The notes beneath the pieces are model-generated. The model worked only from the letters and a program-made list of their open reading frames with translations. It had not been told where the DNA came from and did no database searches. Shown one piece after another: positions 1-5,277 of a stretch of 5,277 bases of DNA; position 1 is the stretch's first letter, and every line of letters starts with the position of its first letter. Origin of the DNA: Planctomycetales bacterium (lineage in GTDB: Bacteria > Planctomycetota > Planctomycetia > Pirellulales > Thermoguttaceae); assembly GCA_007122045.1 (NCBI GenBank), contig SKJM01000120.1, positions 1 through 5,277 of the forward strand. Direction: 5' to 3'. The translations under genes were made by a program, and so were the position numbers.

Positions 1-1
1 C

Positions 2-1876
2 AGGGACACCCTCGACTACCTGATGGGATGCCTCCGCGACTGGGGTTTCCGTGTGGGCTGCATTCATGGCGGCATGCGGTCCGGTTCCCGCGATGAGCCG
101 GGAACCCGATTGCACACCGAGCAGCAGTTCCGGGAAGGAGCCATCCAGGTGTTGGTGGCCACGGAAGCAGCCGGAGAGGGCATCAACCTCCAGTGCTGCC
201 ACATCCTGTTCAATTACGACATCCCATGGAATCCGAACCGGCTGGAACAGCGCATGGGCCGCATCCACCGGTACGGCCAGCGCAAAGACTGCCTTATCTT
301 CAATTTCGTCGCCACTAACACCATTGAAGGCCGCATTCTCCAGCGGCTGCTAGAGAAACTCCAGGAAATTCGCAACGCGCTGGACGACGATGCCGTTTTC
401 AACGTTGTGGGCGAAATCCTGCCGGCGGCGCAAATCGAGCGGGTACTGCGCGATTACTACGCCGGCCACCTGGGCGACGCCGATCTCGAAGACCGGCTCC
501 TGCACAACGTGGACGAGGCCCGGTTCCGCGCCATTTGCCACAACGCCCTGGAAGGGCTGGCATCGAAGAAGCTGAACCTGGCAATGCTCATCGAGCGCCG
601 CGCCCGGGCGCAAGAGCGCCGCGTCGTGCCCGAAACGATTGCCCGCTTCATGGCTGAGGCGTCGGGCCACGCCTCGCTCAGCCTGAAGCCAGTCGCTTCG
701 CTCCCCCACAGCTTCGATCCCGGGCGCACGCCGACCGCGTTGCGCAGGTACGAGCGTGACGCCGACTGGAAGCTGCCCGCTCTCTCGCCCAAGTACCCTC
801 GACTGTCCACGCGTCGCGAGACGGCCGAGGAGCACCACTTGGAGTGGGTCACGCCGGGGCATCCGCTGTTCGAGGCCGTGCGCCGACACGCCTGCTACTT
901 GGCTCAGGAACATTTCAAGCGAGGGGCATGTTTCTATAGCCTGGCCCACGACGCGCCTTCCCGGATCGACTTCTATCGTGCGAGGGTGGTCGATGGTCTG
1001 GGGCACGTGATCCATGAACGCCTGTTCGCCGTGGAATTGTCGGAAGGCCAAGAAGCGATCTTGCGGGAACCGGCGTTGCTCGGCAATTTTATTCCGGCCG
1101 ACGTTCCCTCCGACCTGCCGTCCGTGGCCCACGCGCCGGAGGCCTCGGTCTGGTTGCACGAACATGGCCTGCAGCCGTTCCTCGACGAGGTCCGTGGGGA
1201 ACGCATGACCGAGGTGGACCGGATTGCGGATCACATTGAAATGTCGCTGACGGAACTGCTCCAGAAGACCGATGAGGAAATCGGCAAGGCGGCCGGCGAG
1301 GTGGAACGCGGTGCCCAGGGAGCGGAAGGCCGTCTGGCGCAGGCCGAAAGCCGTCATGCCGAGCTGCTGGCCCGGCGCGACCGCCGCCGCCAGGAACTCC
1401 AGCAGCAGCGGTCCCTGACCCTTCAGGCTGTCGAGCGTATCACCACGGTTCTGATCCTACCCCATCCCGAGAGTCAGTCGCCCGAGGTCCGCCGTCTACG
1501 GCCGAATCCCGAAACCGAGGCCATCGCCATGCGCGTCGCCATGGAGCATGAGCAGTCGCAAGGCCGGCAGGTCTACGACGTCCACGATCGCAACCTGGGG
1601 TACGACCTGATGAGCCTCGACCTGACTTCGGGCGAGTTGCGTCTCATTGAAGTCAAGGGATTGGGAGCCGCCGCGGGCACGGTGGTACTCACTCCCAACG
1701 AACATCGGGTGGCCGAAGATCGTCGCGATTGCTACTGGCTGTACGTTGTGGCAAACTGTCATGCATCGCCCGGGCTGACAACCATCCGCGATCCCGCCTC
1801 GCAGCCCTGGCAGCCTGTGAAGAAAGTCCAACACTACACACTTGATTCGTCCATCCTGCCCAAGGAGGGCCGATAA
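2..1876 (+). CDS. SNF2-family helicase C-terminal part with DUF3883 domain (5' partial)
   Basis: The reading frame is open to the left edge, so the true start and the first helicase lobe lie outside the window; 624 codons are visible. Numbering residues from base 2, the second RecA-like lobe shows IHGGM (about 21-25), motif V ATEAAGEGINLQ (53-64) and motif VI QRMGRIHRYGQ (83-93), the signature of SNF2/Swi2 ATP-driven DNA translocases. A middle region of about 270 residues has no motif I can name. Residues about 401-482 are a Glu/Arg/Gln-rich coiled coil. The C-terminus (about 500-590) matches DUF3883/NOV_C, with GYD (533-535), EVKG (550-553), LTPNE (563-567) and YWLYVV (578-583). D535...E550-x-K552 resembles a PD-(D/E)xK nuclease core; nuclease activity is inference. 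The family is known from DISARM-type (DrmD-like) loci and from DUF1156/DUF499 clusters, so a cytoplasmic anti-phage or DNA-restriction role is likely. No symbol is given because the deciding neighbours are not visible. Confidence 0.9.
   Translation, partial: RDTLDYLMGCLRDWGFRVGCIHGGMRSGSRDEPGTRLHTEQQFREGAIQVLVATEAAGEGINLQCCHILFNYDIPWNPNRLEQRMGRIHRYGQRKDCLIFNFVATNTIEGRILQRLLEKLQEIRNALDDDAVFNVVGEILPAAQIERVLRDYYAGHLGDADLEDRLLHNVDEARFRAICHNALEGLASKKLNLAMLIERRARAQERRVVPETIARFMAEASGHASLSLKPVASLPHSFDPGRTPTALRRYERDADWKLPALSPKYPRLSTRRETAEEHHLEWVTPGHPLFEAVRRHACYLAQEHFKRGACFYSLAHDAPSRIDFYRARVVDGLGHVIHERLFAVELSEGQEAILREPALLGNFIPADVPSDLPSVAHAPEASVWLHEHGLQPFLDEVRGERMTEVDRIADHIEMSLTELLQKTDEEIGKAAGEVERGAQGAEGRLAQAESRHAELLARRDRRRQELQQQRSLTLQAVERITTVLILPHPESQSPEVRRLRPNPETEAIAMRVAMEHEQSQGRQVYDVHDRNLGYDLMSLDLTSGELRLIEVKGLGAAAGTVVLTPNEHRVAEDRRDCYWLYVVANCHASPGLTTIRDPASQPWQPVKKVQHYTLDSSILPKEGR
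1862..1869 (+). promoter_or_regulatory. Strong Shine-Dalgarno-like AAGGAGGG, poorly spaced
   Basis: AAGGAGGG is a near-perfect anti-SD match lying in the last codons of the helicase gene. It sits 20 bases before the ATG at 1890, much farther than the usual 5-10, and no in-frame ATG, GTG or TTG lies at the ideal distance. It may still recruit ribosomes for coupled translation of the second gene, or it may be a coincidence of the Lys-Glu-Gly codons. Confidence 0.4.
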
Positions 1877-1889
1877 GGCGCCAAGAGCC

Positions 1890-3437
1890 ATGGCCGTATC
1901 CAAGAGGAAGAGCGATAGGTCGTCGGCGAAGACGGCCGCGTCCACGGATGTCGAACGCCTGTCGGCCATGGTCGCCGAGGGCGAAGGCCCCGCGCTGGAG
2001 TTCAAACGCTCCACCGGCGAGTTGAAAGAGGCCATGCAGACGCTTTGCGCCTTCCTCAACGGTGGCGGTGGCACGGTGCTCTTTGGCGTCGGCCCCAAGG
2101 ATACCATCGAAGGCCAGCAGGTCTCGGACCGGACGCTCCGCGACGTTGCCCAGGCTGGCCAGCGGTTCGAACCGCCCGCCGACCTCACGGTCCAGCGTGT
2201 CCCCGTCGCTCCGGGCCGCGAGGTGCTTGTGGTGACGGTCACAACCCGCCCGGATACCGGCCCGTTCGTCTATGACGGCCGCCCCTACGAGCGCGTTGCG
2301 AGCACGACCCGGAGGATGGCACAAACGAAATACGACAAGAGGCTTCTGGACCGCGCCCACCGAACGTGGCGCTGGGAAGACGAGCCGGTCGAGCGCCTGA
2401 CGCTGAAGGACCTGGACCGCAAGGAAATCCTGCGCACCCGCGAATTGGCCATCCAGCACAATCGCATTTCCGTGGACACGGGCCGCGACATCGGCGAAAT
2501 TCTCGACCGGCTCGGGCTGCGCGTGGGCGGCATTCTGAAGCGGGCCGCCCTGATGCTCTACGGCAAGCAATTGCTGCCCCACTACCCGCAATGCCTGCTG
2601 AAGATGGGCCGCTTCCGCGGCACGGAAATCACCGGCGAAATCGTCGACAACCGGCAGGAGTACATCAATGCTTTTGCGATGGTGCGCGAGGGGATGGCGT
2701 TTCTCGAAAGGACCATGCCGCTGGGCGCCCGCTTCCCCACGGGGCAAATCTTCCGCGAGGACCGCTTCCCCGTTCCGCTGGACGCCCTCCGGGAAATCCT
2801 GCTGAACGCGGTCATGCACCGCGACTATTCTGACCACTCGGGTTACGTCGCTATCGTGGTTTTCGACGACCGCATCGAGATTCGCAGCTACGGTCGCCTC
2901 CCCAGCGGCATCACGGTCAAGAAGCTATCGGGCAAGCACGATTCGAAGCCCGTAAACCCGCTGATTGCCGGAGCGTTCCACCGCACGGGCGCGGTCGAGG
3001 TTTGGGGCCGCGGCACCAACCGGGTCATCGAGATGTGTCGGCAGCACGGCGCGGCCCTGCCGGTCTTCGAGGAAACTCAGGGGTTCGTTCACGTCACGTT
3101 CAAGGCGCCGATGGTCGTCGGCGGTGCAGCGGCGACTCCAGGGGATGAAGTGACGGCAGAACTCACCGGACAAGTCGCCGGACAAGTGACCGGACAAGTC
3201 GCCGCGCAAGTATTACGTTTCTGCCAGACACCACGGAAGGCTAGCGAGATCCGTGCCTTGCTGAATCTTCGGCACCGGGAGACGTTTGTCGACAACTACC
3301 TTCGACCCCTGCTCGAAACCGGCTGGTTGGAGCCGACCATCCCCGAGAAGCCGAAGAGCCGATTGCAGCGATACAGGACGACCGCGGCAGGGCTCGCCAT
3401 GGTGGAGAACGCGAGGACACAGGAAGACCGACCCTGA
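1890..3437 (+). CDS. Schlafen AlbA_2 domain / GHKL ATP-binding protein with C-terminal winged helix
   Basis: This is a complete 515-residue cytoplasmic protein of the group often labelled ATP-binding protein or RecG-like transcriptional regulator. Domains in order: a basic tail (1-20); an AlbA_2 (Schlafen-type, PF04326) domain at about 22-145, with GEGPALEFKRS (31-41) and the glycine-rich CAFLNGGGGTVLFGV (53-67); a linker; a HATPase_c_4 (GHKL) domain at about 298-405, with N-box REILLNAVMHRDYS (301-314), RLPSGI (336-341) and GRGTNR (373-378); a (T/A)GQV repeat (426-441); and a winged-helix-like end (about 442-505). Known members are nucleic-acid-binding or regulatory proteins and are frequent in defence islands. 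The start was chosen at ATG 1890, which leaves 13 bases after the upstream stop. An in-frame TTG at 1842 would add 16 Pro/Arg-rich residues that do not fit the family. The upstream helicase gene is probably co-transcribed with it. Whether it is a defence effector, sensor or local regulator cannot be told from sequence. Confidence 0.9.
   Translation: MAVSKRKSDRSSAKTAASTDVERLSAMVAEGEGPALEFKRSTGELKEAMQTLCAFLNGGGGTVLFGVGPKDTIEGQQVSDRTLRDVAQAGQRFEPPADLTVQRVPVAPGREVLVVTVTTRPDTGPFVYDGRPYERVASTTRRMAQTKYDKRLLDRAHRTWRWEDEPVERLTLKDLDRKEILRTRELAIQHNRISVDTGRDIGEILDRLGLRVGGILKRAALMLYGKQLLPHYPQCLLKMGRFRGTEITGEIVDNRQEYINAFAMVREGMAFLERTMPLGARFPTGQIFREDRFPVPLDALREILLNAVMHRDYSDHSGYVAIVVFDDRIEIRSYGRLPSGITVKKLSGKHDSKPVNPLIAGAFHRTGAVEVWGRGTNRVIEMCRQHGAALPVFEETQGFVHVTFKAPMVVGGAAATPGDEVTAELTGQVAGQVTGQVAAQVLRFCQTPRKASEIRALLNLRHRETFVDNYLRPLLETGWLEPTIPEKPKSRLQRYRTTAAGLAMVENARTQEDRP
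3165..3212 (+). repeat. Four-copy 12-bp in-frame tandem repeat encoding (T/A)GQV
   Basis: Four consecutive 12-base units (accggacaagtc, gccggacaagtg, accggacaagtc, gccgcgcaagta) encode TGQV-AGQV-TGQV-AAQV. They sit exactly between the GHKL ATPase domain and the winged helix of the AlbA_2 protein. Short xGxV-type repeats are common at this place in the family and probably form a variable linker or an oligomerising segment. The near-identity of the DNA units suggests slippage, so copy number may vary between strains. Confidence 0.85.
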
Positions 3438-3502
3438 GCCAAATGAAACATCGAAACAGCCCCATGAAAGCCCGCCAGACGATCGCACTACCTCGGGAGG
3501 GG

Positions 3503-3530
3503 TTGTGGGCGGCGCCAAGATGAGTATAAT
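3503..3530 (+). promoter_or_regulatory. Candidate sigma-70-type promoter (TTGTGG-N16-TATAAT)
   Basis: A perfect -10 box TATAAT (3525-3530) lies 16 bases after TTGTGG (3503-3508), which matches the first three bases of TTGACA. It stands out in GC-rich DNA. The next gene starts about 270 bases downstream at 3801, so the transcript would carry a long leader that includes the hairpin at 3597-3626. It could instead serve a small RNA. Prediction rests on motifs alone. Confidence 0.35.
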
Positions 3531-3596
3531 TCTTTTGGCCAGCTAACGTCCGATTACCAGGAGCACGCCGCCGAAACTGGGTTACGGCTACGCCGA

Positions 3597-3626
3597 CGGG
3601 TCGGCCGAGCATATCCGGCCGGCCCG
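3597..3626. repeat. Strong inverted repeat (11-bp stem, 8-base loop)
   Basis: The arm cgggtcggccg (3597-3607) pairs with cggccggcccg (3616-3626) around the loop agcatatc. All eleven positions pair if one G-U wobble is allowed, and the rest are almost all G-C. No T-run follows on either strand, so it is not a classical intrinsic terminator. It may still terminate or stabilise transcripts from the upstream operon, or act as a structured leader element for the gene at 3801. Confidence 0.6.
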
Positions 3627-3788
3627 CGCGACTTACCCCACCGGCCGCGTACCGCAGCGCGAGTATTGGCTCAACAGTTCGAAACCCGCTTCGCGAGTCC
3701 CTGATCCCGGTCTGATTCTGCTTTCCCTACCGGAACCGTATACGTGCCTGTTCACAGATCACGACAACGACACTGAAACCCGTTCGAG

Positions 3789-3794
3789 AAGGAA
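3789..3794 (+). promoter_or_regulatory. Ribosome binding site AAGGAA deciding the start at 3801
   Basis: AAGGAA lies 6 bases before the ATG at 3801. For the alternative in-frame ATG at 3795 it would directly abut the start codon. Spacing therefore favours 3801. Confidence 0.6.
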
Positions 3795-3800
3795 ATGAAC

Positions 3801-4823
3801 ATGACTCCCTACACCCCCTCGTTGCTGTTGGCCATTATGATATTCCAGGGTTCGTCCATCGTCGAGGGCGCTGCCGAAATCGAAATGGCAATCACACCGC
3901 TCCGCGACACATACCATCGTGGCGAGCCTGTTGGGATCGTGCTGTCGATGACGAACGTCGGACGGAACACACTACAGTTGGACTTGTGGTATCCACACCG
4001 CATCGGCATCACGTTCGCGTGCAAGGACTGCCACGTGGAGCCTTCACGAGATACCATTGGCGGAGTGCGGCCGCTGGTTGATATTGCGCCAGGTGAGGAG
4101 CTTGTGCGCGTGTTTGCGGTGAATAGGTTCGTGCGCTTTCCGAAACTGGGACGATATGTGGTCGAGTATTCAGGGTTGTACGTCGTCTGGCCAAGTACCG
4201 ACGACGGCCCAGCGGGCATGGTCTTGTTTCGGCCGAAGGGCGAACTGGTAATCGAACTGAAGGCCGGCCCGATCGACGAACAATGGATACACGAGTTGGT
4301 TAACGTGCTGGCGCAGAAGAAACCACAGCCATGGAACGATGAGACTGATGACCAGCACACATTATCATGGGAAGAAGCGCTGGAGCTATTGCTATGGACG
4401 GATACTCCGTTGGTTATCGAGCCACTCATTTCTGCCGGAAAGCAGGCGAGGATGGGCGCTGCACGCCGCGTGATCGCGTCTCTCCACAAGTTCTTTCCTC
4501 AACATGAACGTGCCAGGGCCGGCATACTTGAAATCGCGCGTGCCGATGATGGTGACCCGTTCGTAGTTCGTGCTGCGTTGGACGTATACGAGAAAGAAGA
4601 CGTCGTGGTGCCAGCGCAATGGTTCAGGCCAATCCTAACGTCCGACTACGTGGAAAGCATCGCCGTGTCTTTGGAATACCTGCGAAGGCACGCGACGAGC
4701 GAAGCCGTCAGCCTTGTGGAGCCGTTGCTGAAGAGCGAGAACGAGGCGACTGCCCGTCGCGCCGCGTCAGTCGTCAAGGAACTGAGGGCGAGGCCACCGA
4801 GCGGGAAACCGGACGGGACATAA
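3801..4823 (+). CDS. Predicted exported protein: Ig-like beta domain plus HEAT-like helical half
   Basis: I do not recognise the family. The 340-residue product begins with a hydrophobic stretch (about 7-20, SLLLAIMIFQGSSI) and a possible signal-peptidase site near GAA (23-25). The n-region has no Lys or Arg, so export is likely but not certain. Residues about 26-153 alternate beta-strand-like segments with YHRGEPVGIVLSMTN (38-52) and PGEELVRVFAV (97-107), a pattern of intracellular-protease-inhibitor-like or Ig-type beta sandwiches in exported proteins. A CKDC pair (74-77) could form a disulfide or bind metal. Residues about 158-330 are helical, with Leu/Ala-rich amphipathic helices resembling HEAT repeats. 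An in-frame ATG at 3795 is the alternative start. GC content is visibly lower than in the two upstream genes: three 60-base lines that I counted here gave about 50-57%, against about 67-77% for two lines of the AlbA_2 gene. This may mean a different origin. Transcription is likely independent of the upstream genes. Confidence 0.8.
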   Translation: MTPYTPSLLLAIMIFQGSSIVEGAAEIEMAITPLRDTYHRGEPVGIVLSMTNVGRNTLQLDLWYPHRIGITFACKDCHVEPSRDTIGGVRPLVDIAPGEELVRVFAVNRFVRFPKLGRYVVEYSGLYVVWPSTDDGPAGMVLFRPKGELVIELKAGPIDEQWIHELVNVLAQKKPQPWNDETDDQHTLSWEEALELLLWTDTPLVIEPLISAGKQARMGAARRVIASLHKFFPQHERARAGILEIARADDGDPFVVRAALDVYEKEDVVVPAQWFRPILTSDYVESIAVSLEYLRRHATSEAVSLVEPLLKSENEATARRAASVVKELRARPPSGKPDGT

Positions 4824-4881
4824 GAGTACGCAATGCCCTCGATGCCGCTACGCGCATCGTCAAACGATTGTTCAACCTGTA

Positions 4882-4989
4882 GGTGTGGCGGACACGATCA
4901 CTGGAAGTGACCGCGATGAAAGGGTCATGGTTGGGGGGTGGCAACAGCACCTTGGACGGCGGCAGCGGCATCGACGGGGGGACGCCGAC
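4882..4989 (+). pseudogene. Decayed RTX (hemolysin-type calcium-binding) repeat fragment
   Basis: Read from 4882, the product runs GVADTITGSDRDERVMVGG. After removing one base from the G6 run at 4933-4938 it continues GNSTLDGGSGID. The residues at the calcium-ligand Asp position then fall every nine residues (D, E, S, D), each followed by a T-I / R-V / T-L type pair and preceded by a Gly-rich turn, which matches the RTX consensus GGxGxDxLx. Two of the four ligands are substituted, and the frame is broken. A second G6 run (4976-4981) allows return to the first frame, giving DADEIT. No secretion signal or long beta-roll is present, so it looks like a relic of a larger secreted protein. A chance match in Gly-coding GC-rich DNA is possible, but the period and phase argue against it. 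Confidence 0.45.
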
Positions 4990-5057
4990 GAAATAACACC
5001 CGTGCCGGCCTCCGCGTGGCGTCCTGCACCGATGTACCCTCGCTGGACGGAATCCGG

Positions 5058-5063
5058 TATAAT
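5058..5063 (+). promoter_or_regulatory. Candidate -10 box TATAAT
   Basis: A perfect TATAAT lies in a GC-rich gap, about 160 bases before the probable gene start at 5225. No good TTGACA-like hexamer is found 16-18 bases upstream, so support is weak. The local context gTATAATT also occurs at the 3525 box. Confidence 0.25.
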
Positions 5064-5224
5064 TGACCAAGTCGCGGCTGATGGACCCGTCAACCGCATG
5101 CGAACGGGAAAGCACTTCCTGGAGTGGACCATGATTCCGAGCCTTAACGCCGAAGGGTAAGTTCTCAATAACCCCGTGAAACTGGTCTTGACTCGGAGGG
5201 CGGATTTGGTGTTTCTTATGGAGC

Positions 5225-5277
5225 ATGGACGGAGCCGAACCGATCAAGATTGCGGGCATCGAGGTGCCGCCGGAGGA
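5225..5277 (+). CDS. Probable start of a new gene, product unknown (3' partial)
   Basis: From ATG 5225 the visible product is MDGAEPIKIAGIEVPPE, running off the right edge. Third codon positions are G or C in 13 of the 16 codons after ATG, as expected for coding DNA here. The overlapping frame from ATG 5218 gives only 8 of 19 and an unconvincing Gly/His/Arg-rich peptide. A stop at 5189-5191 bounds the frame upstream, so 5225 is its first ATG. The ribosome site is weak: GGAG abuts the start too closely, and GGAGGG at 5195-5200 is 24 bases away. Seventeen residues are too few to assign a family. Confidence 0.4.
   Translation, partial: MDGAEPIKIAGIEVPPE

Larger units (their letters stand above)
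3438..3800. other. Intergenic gap without a convincing gene
   Basis: About 360 bases separate the AlbA_2-type gene from the exported-protein gene. The gap contains a promoter-like TATAAT and a strong hairpin (listed separately). The frame at 3547-3795 has no stop but also no ATG, and no ribosome site was seen for it. No tRNA, transposon end or T-tailed intrinsic terminator was found. Confidence 0.6.
4824..5224. other. Intergenic gap with RTX-like relic
   Basis: About 400 bases follow the exported-protein gene. The first half contains a frame-shifted RTX-like stretch (listed separately). The second half has a TATAAT box at 5058-5063 and a 9-codon ORF at 5131-5160 behind a GGAG. A 91-codon GTG-initiated frame spans 4885-5160, but it lacks a clear ribosome site and its middle is out of phase with the RTX pattern, so I do not call it as a gene. 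Confidence 0.5.

Noticed and set aside
1842..1889. TTG start extending the AlbA_2 protein by 16 residues
   Set aside because: It overlaps the helicase gene, has no ribosome site, and adds a Pro/Arg-rich tail before a natural MAVSKRK start.
350..2837. Long antisense open frames on the minus strand (350-1357 and 1689-2837)
   Set aside because: They lie opposite genes with clear domain motifs, and their translations are Arg/His/Pro-rich with no recognisable domain. GC-rich coding DNA routinely gives such mirror frames.
3165..3212. Possible CRISPR-like or regulatory direct repeats
   Set aside because: The units are contiguous 12-mers without spacers and lie in frame inside a gene, so they are a protein-level repeat.
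3597..3626. Rho-independent terminator
   Set aside because: The stem is strong, but no T-run follows on either strand, so it is reported only as an inverted repeat.
3679..3788. Imperfect direct repeat GAAACCCG(C)TTCG at 3681 and 3775
   Set aside because: There are only two short copies with an indel and no associated mobile-element feature; chance is enough to explain it.
4619..4882. 87-codon open frame overlapping the end of the exported-protein gene
   Set aside because: Most of it is an out-of-frame reading of that gene, rich in Arg/Glu/Gly, with no ribosome site.
4833..4910. 25-codon ORF with a Cys/His cluster (CSTCRCGGHDH)
   Set aside because: It resembles a metal-binding peptide, but it is short, lacks a ribosome site, and overlaps the RTX-like stretch in another frame.
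4898..4910. TCACT-GGA-AGTGA palindrome as an operator
   Set aside because: It is a 5-bp arm with a 3-base loop inside the RTX-like stretch, with no promoter nearby; too weak to call.

Overview
The window is 5277 bases of GC-rich bacterial DNA. It is dense at the left, with two genes packed head to tail, and loose at the right, with a solitary secreted-protein gene between two gene-poor gaps. No rRNA, tRNA, CRISPR array, transposase or integrase was seen. The high GC content, the defence-type helicase/ATP-binding pair and the exported beta-sandwich-plus-helical protein would suit a planctomycete or a similar environmental bacterium. That placement is inference: no marker gene is present.

Region 1 (1-3437) looks like part of a mobile-element defence or DNA-handling operon. 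The first gene enters from beyond the left edge. It encodes the C-terminal half of a SNF2-type helicase (motifs IV, V and VI visible), followed by a long charged coiled coil and a C-terminal DUF3883 (NO VEIN C-terminal) domain with a nuclease-like D...ExK pattern. Thirteen bases after its stop begins a complete 515-codon gene for a Schlafen AlbA_2 / GHKL-ATPase protein, with a (T/A)GQV tandem repeat and a C-terminal winged helix. The tight spacing implies co-transcription. SNF2-DUF3883 helicases are found in DISARM-like and related restriction/defence loci, but the genes that would decide which system this is (methylase, DUF499, DUF1998, PLD) would lie to the left of the window.

Region 2 (3438-3800) is a gap of about 360 bases with no convincing gene. 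It holds a perfect TATAAT box with a plausible -35 and a very stable 11-bp hairpin.

Region 3 (3801-4823) is one gene for a predicted exported protein of 340 residues: signal-like N-terminus, Ig-like beta domain, then an all-helical HEAT-like half. Its GC content is visibly lower than that of the defence genes. No function can be assigned.

Region 4 (4824-5224) is a gap of about 400 bases. It contains what I read as a decayed RTX (calcium-binding nonapeptide) fragment. The 9-residue period is kept only if one base is removed from a G6 run, and a second G6 run 37 bases later allows the frame to return. A second TATAAT box follows, and a probable new gene starts at 5225 and runs off the right edge.
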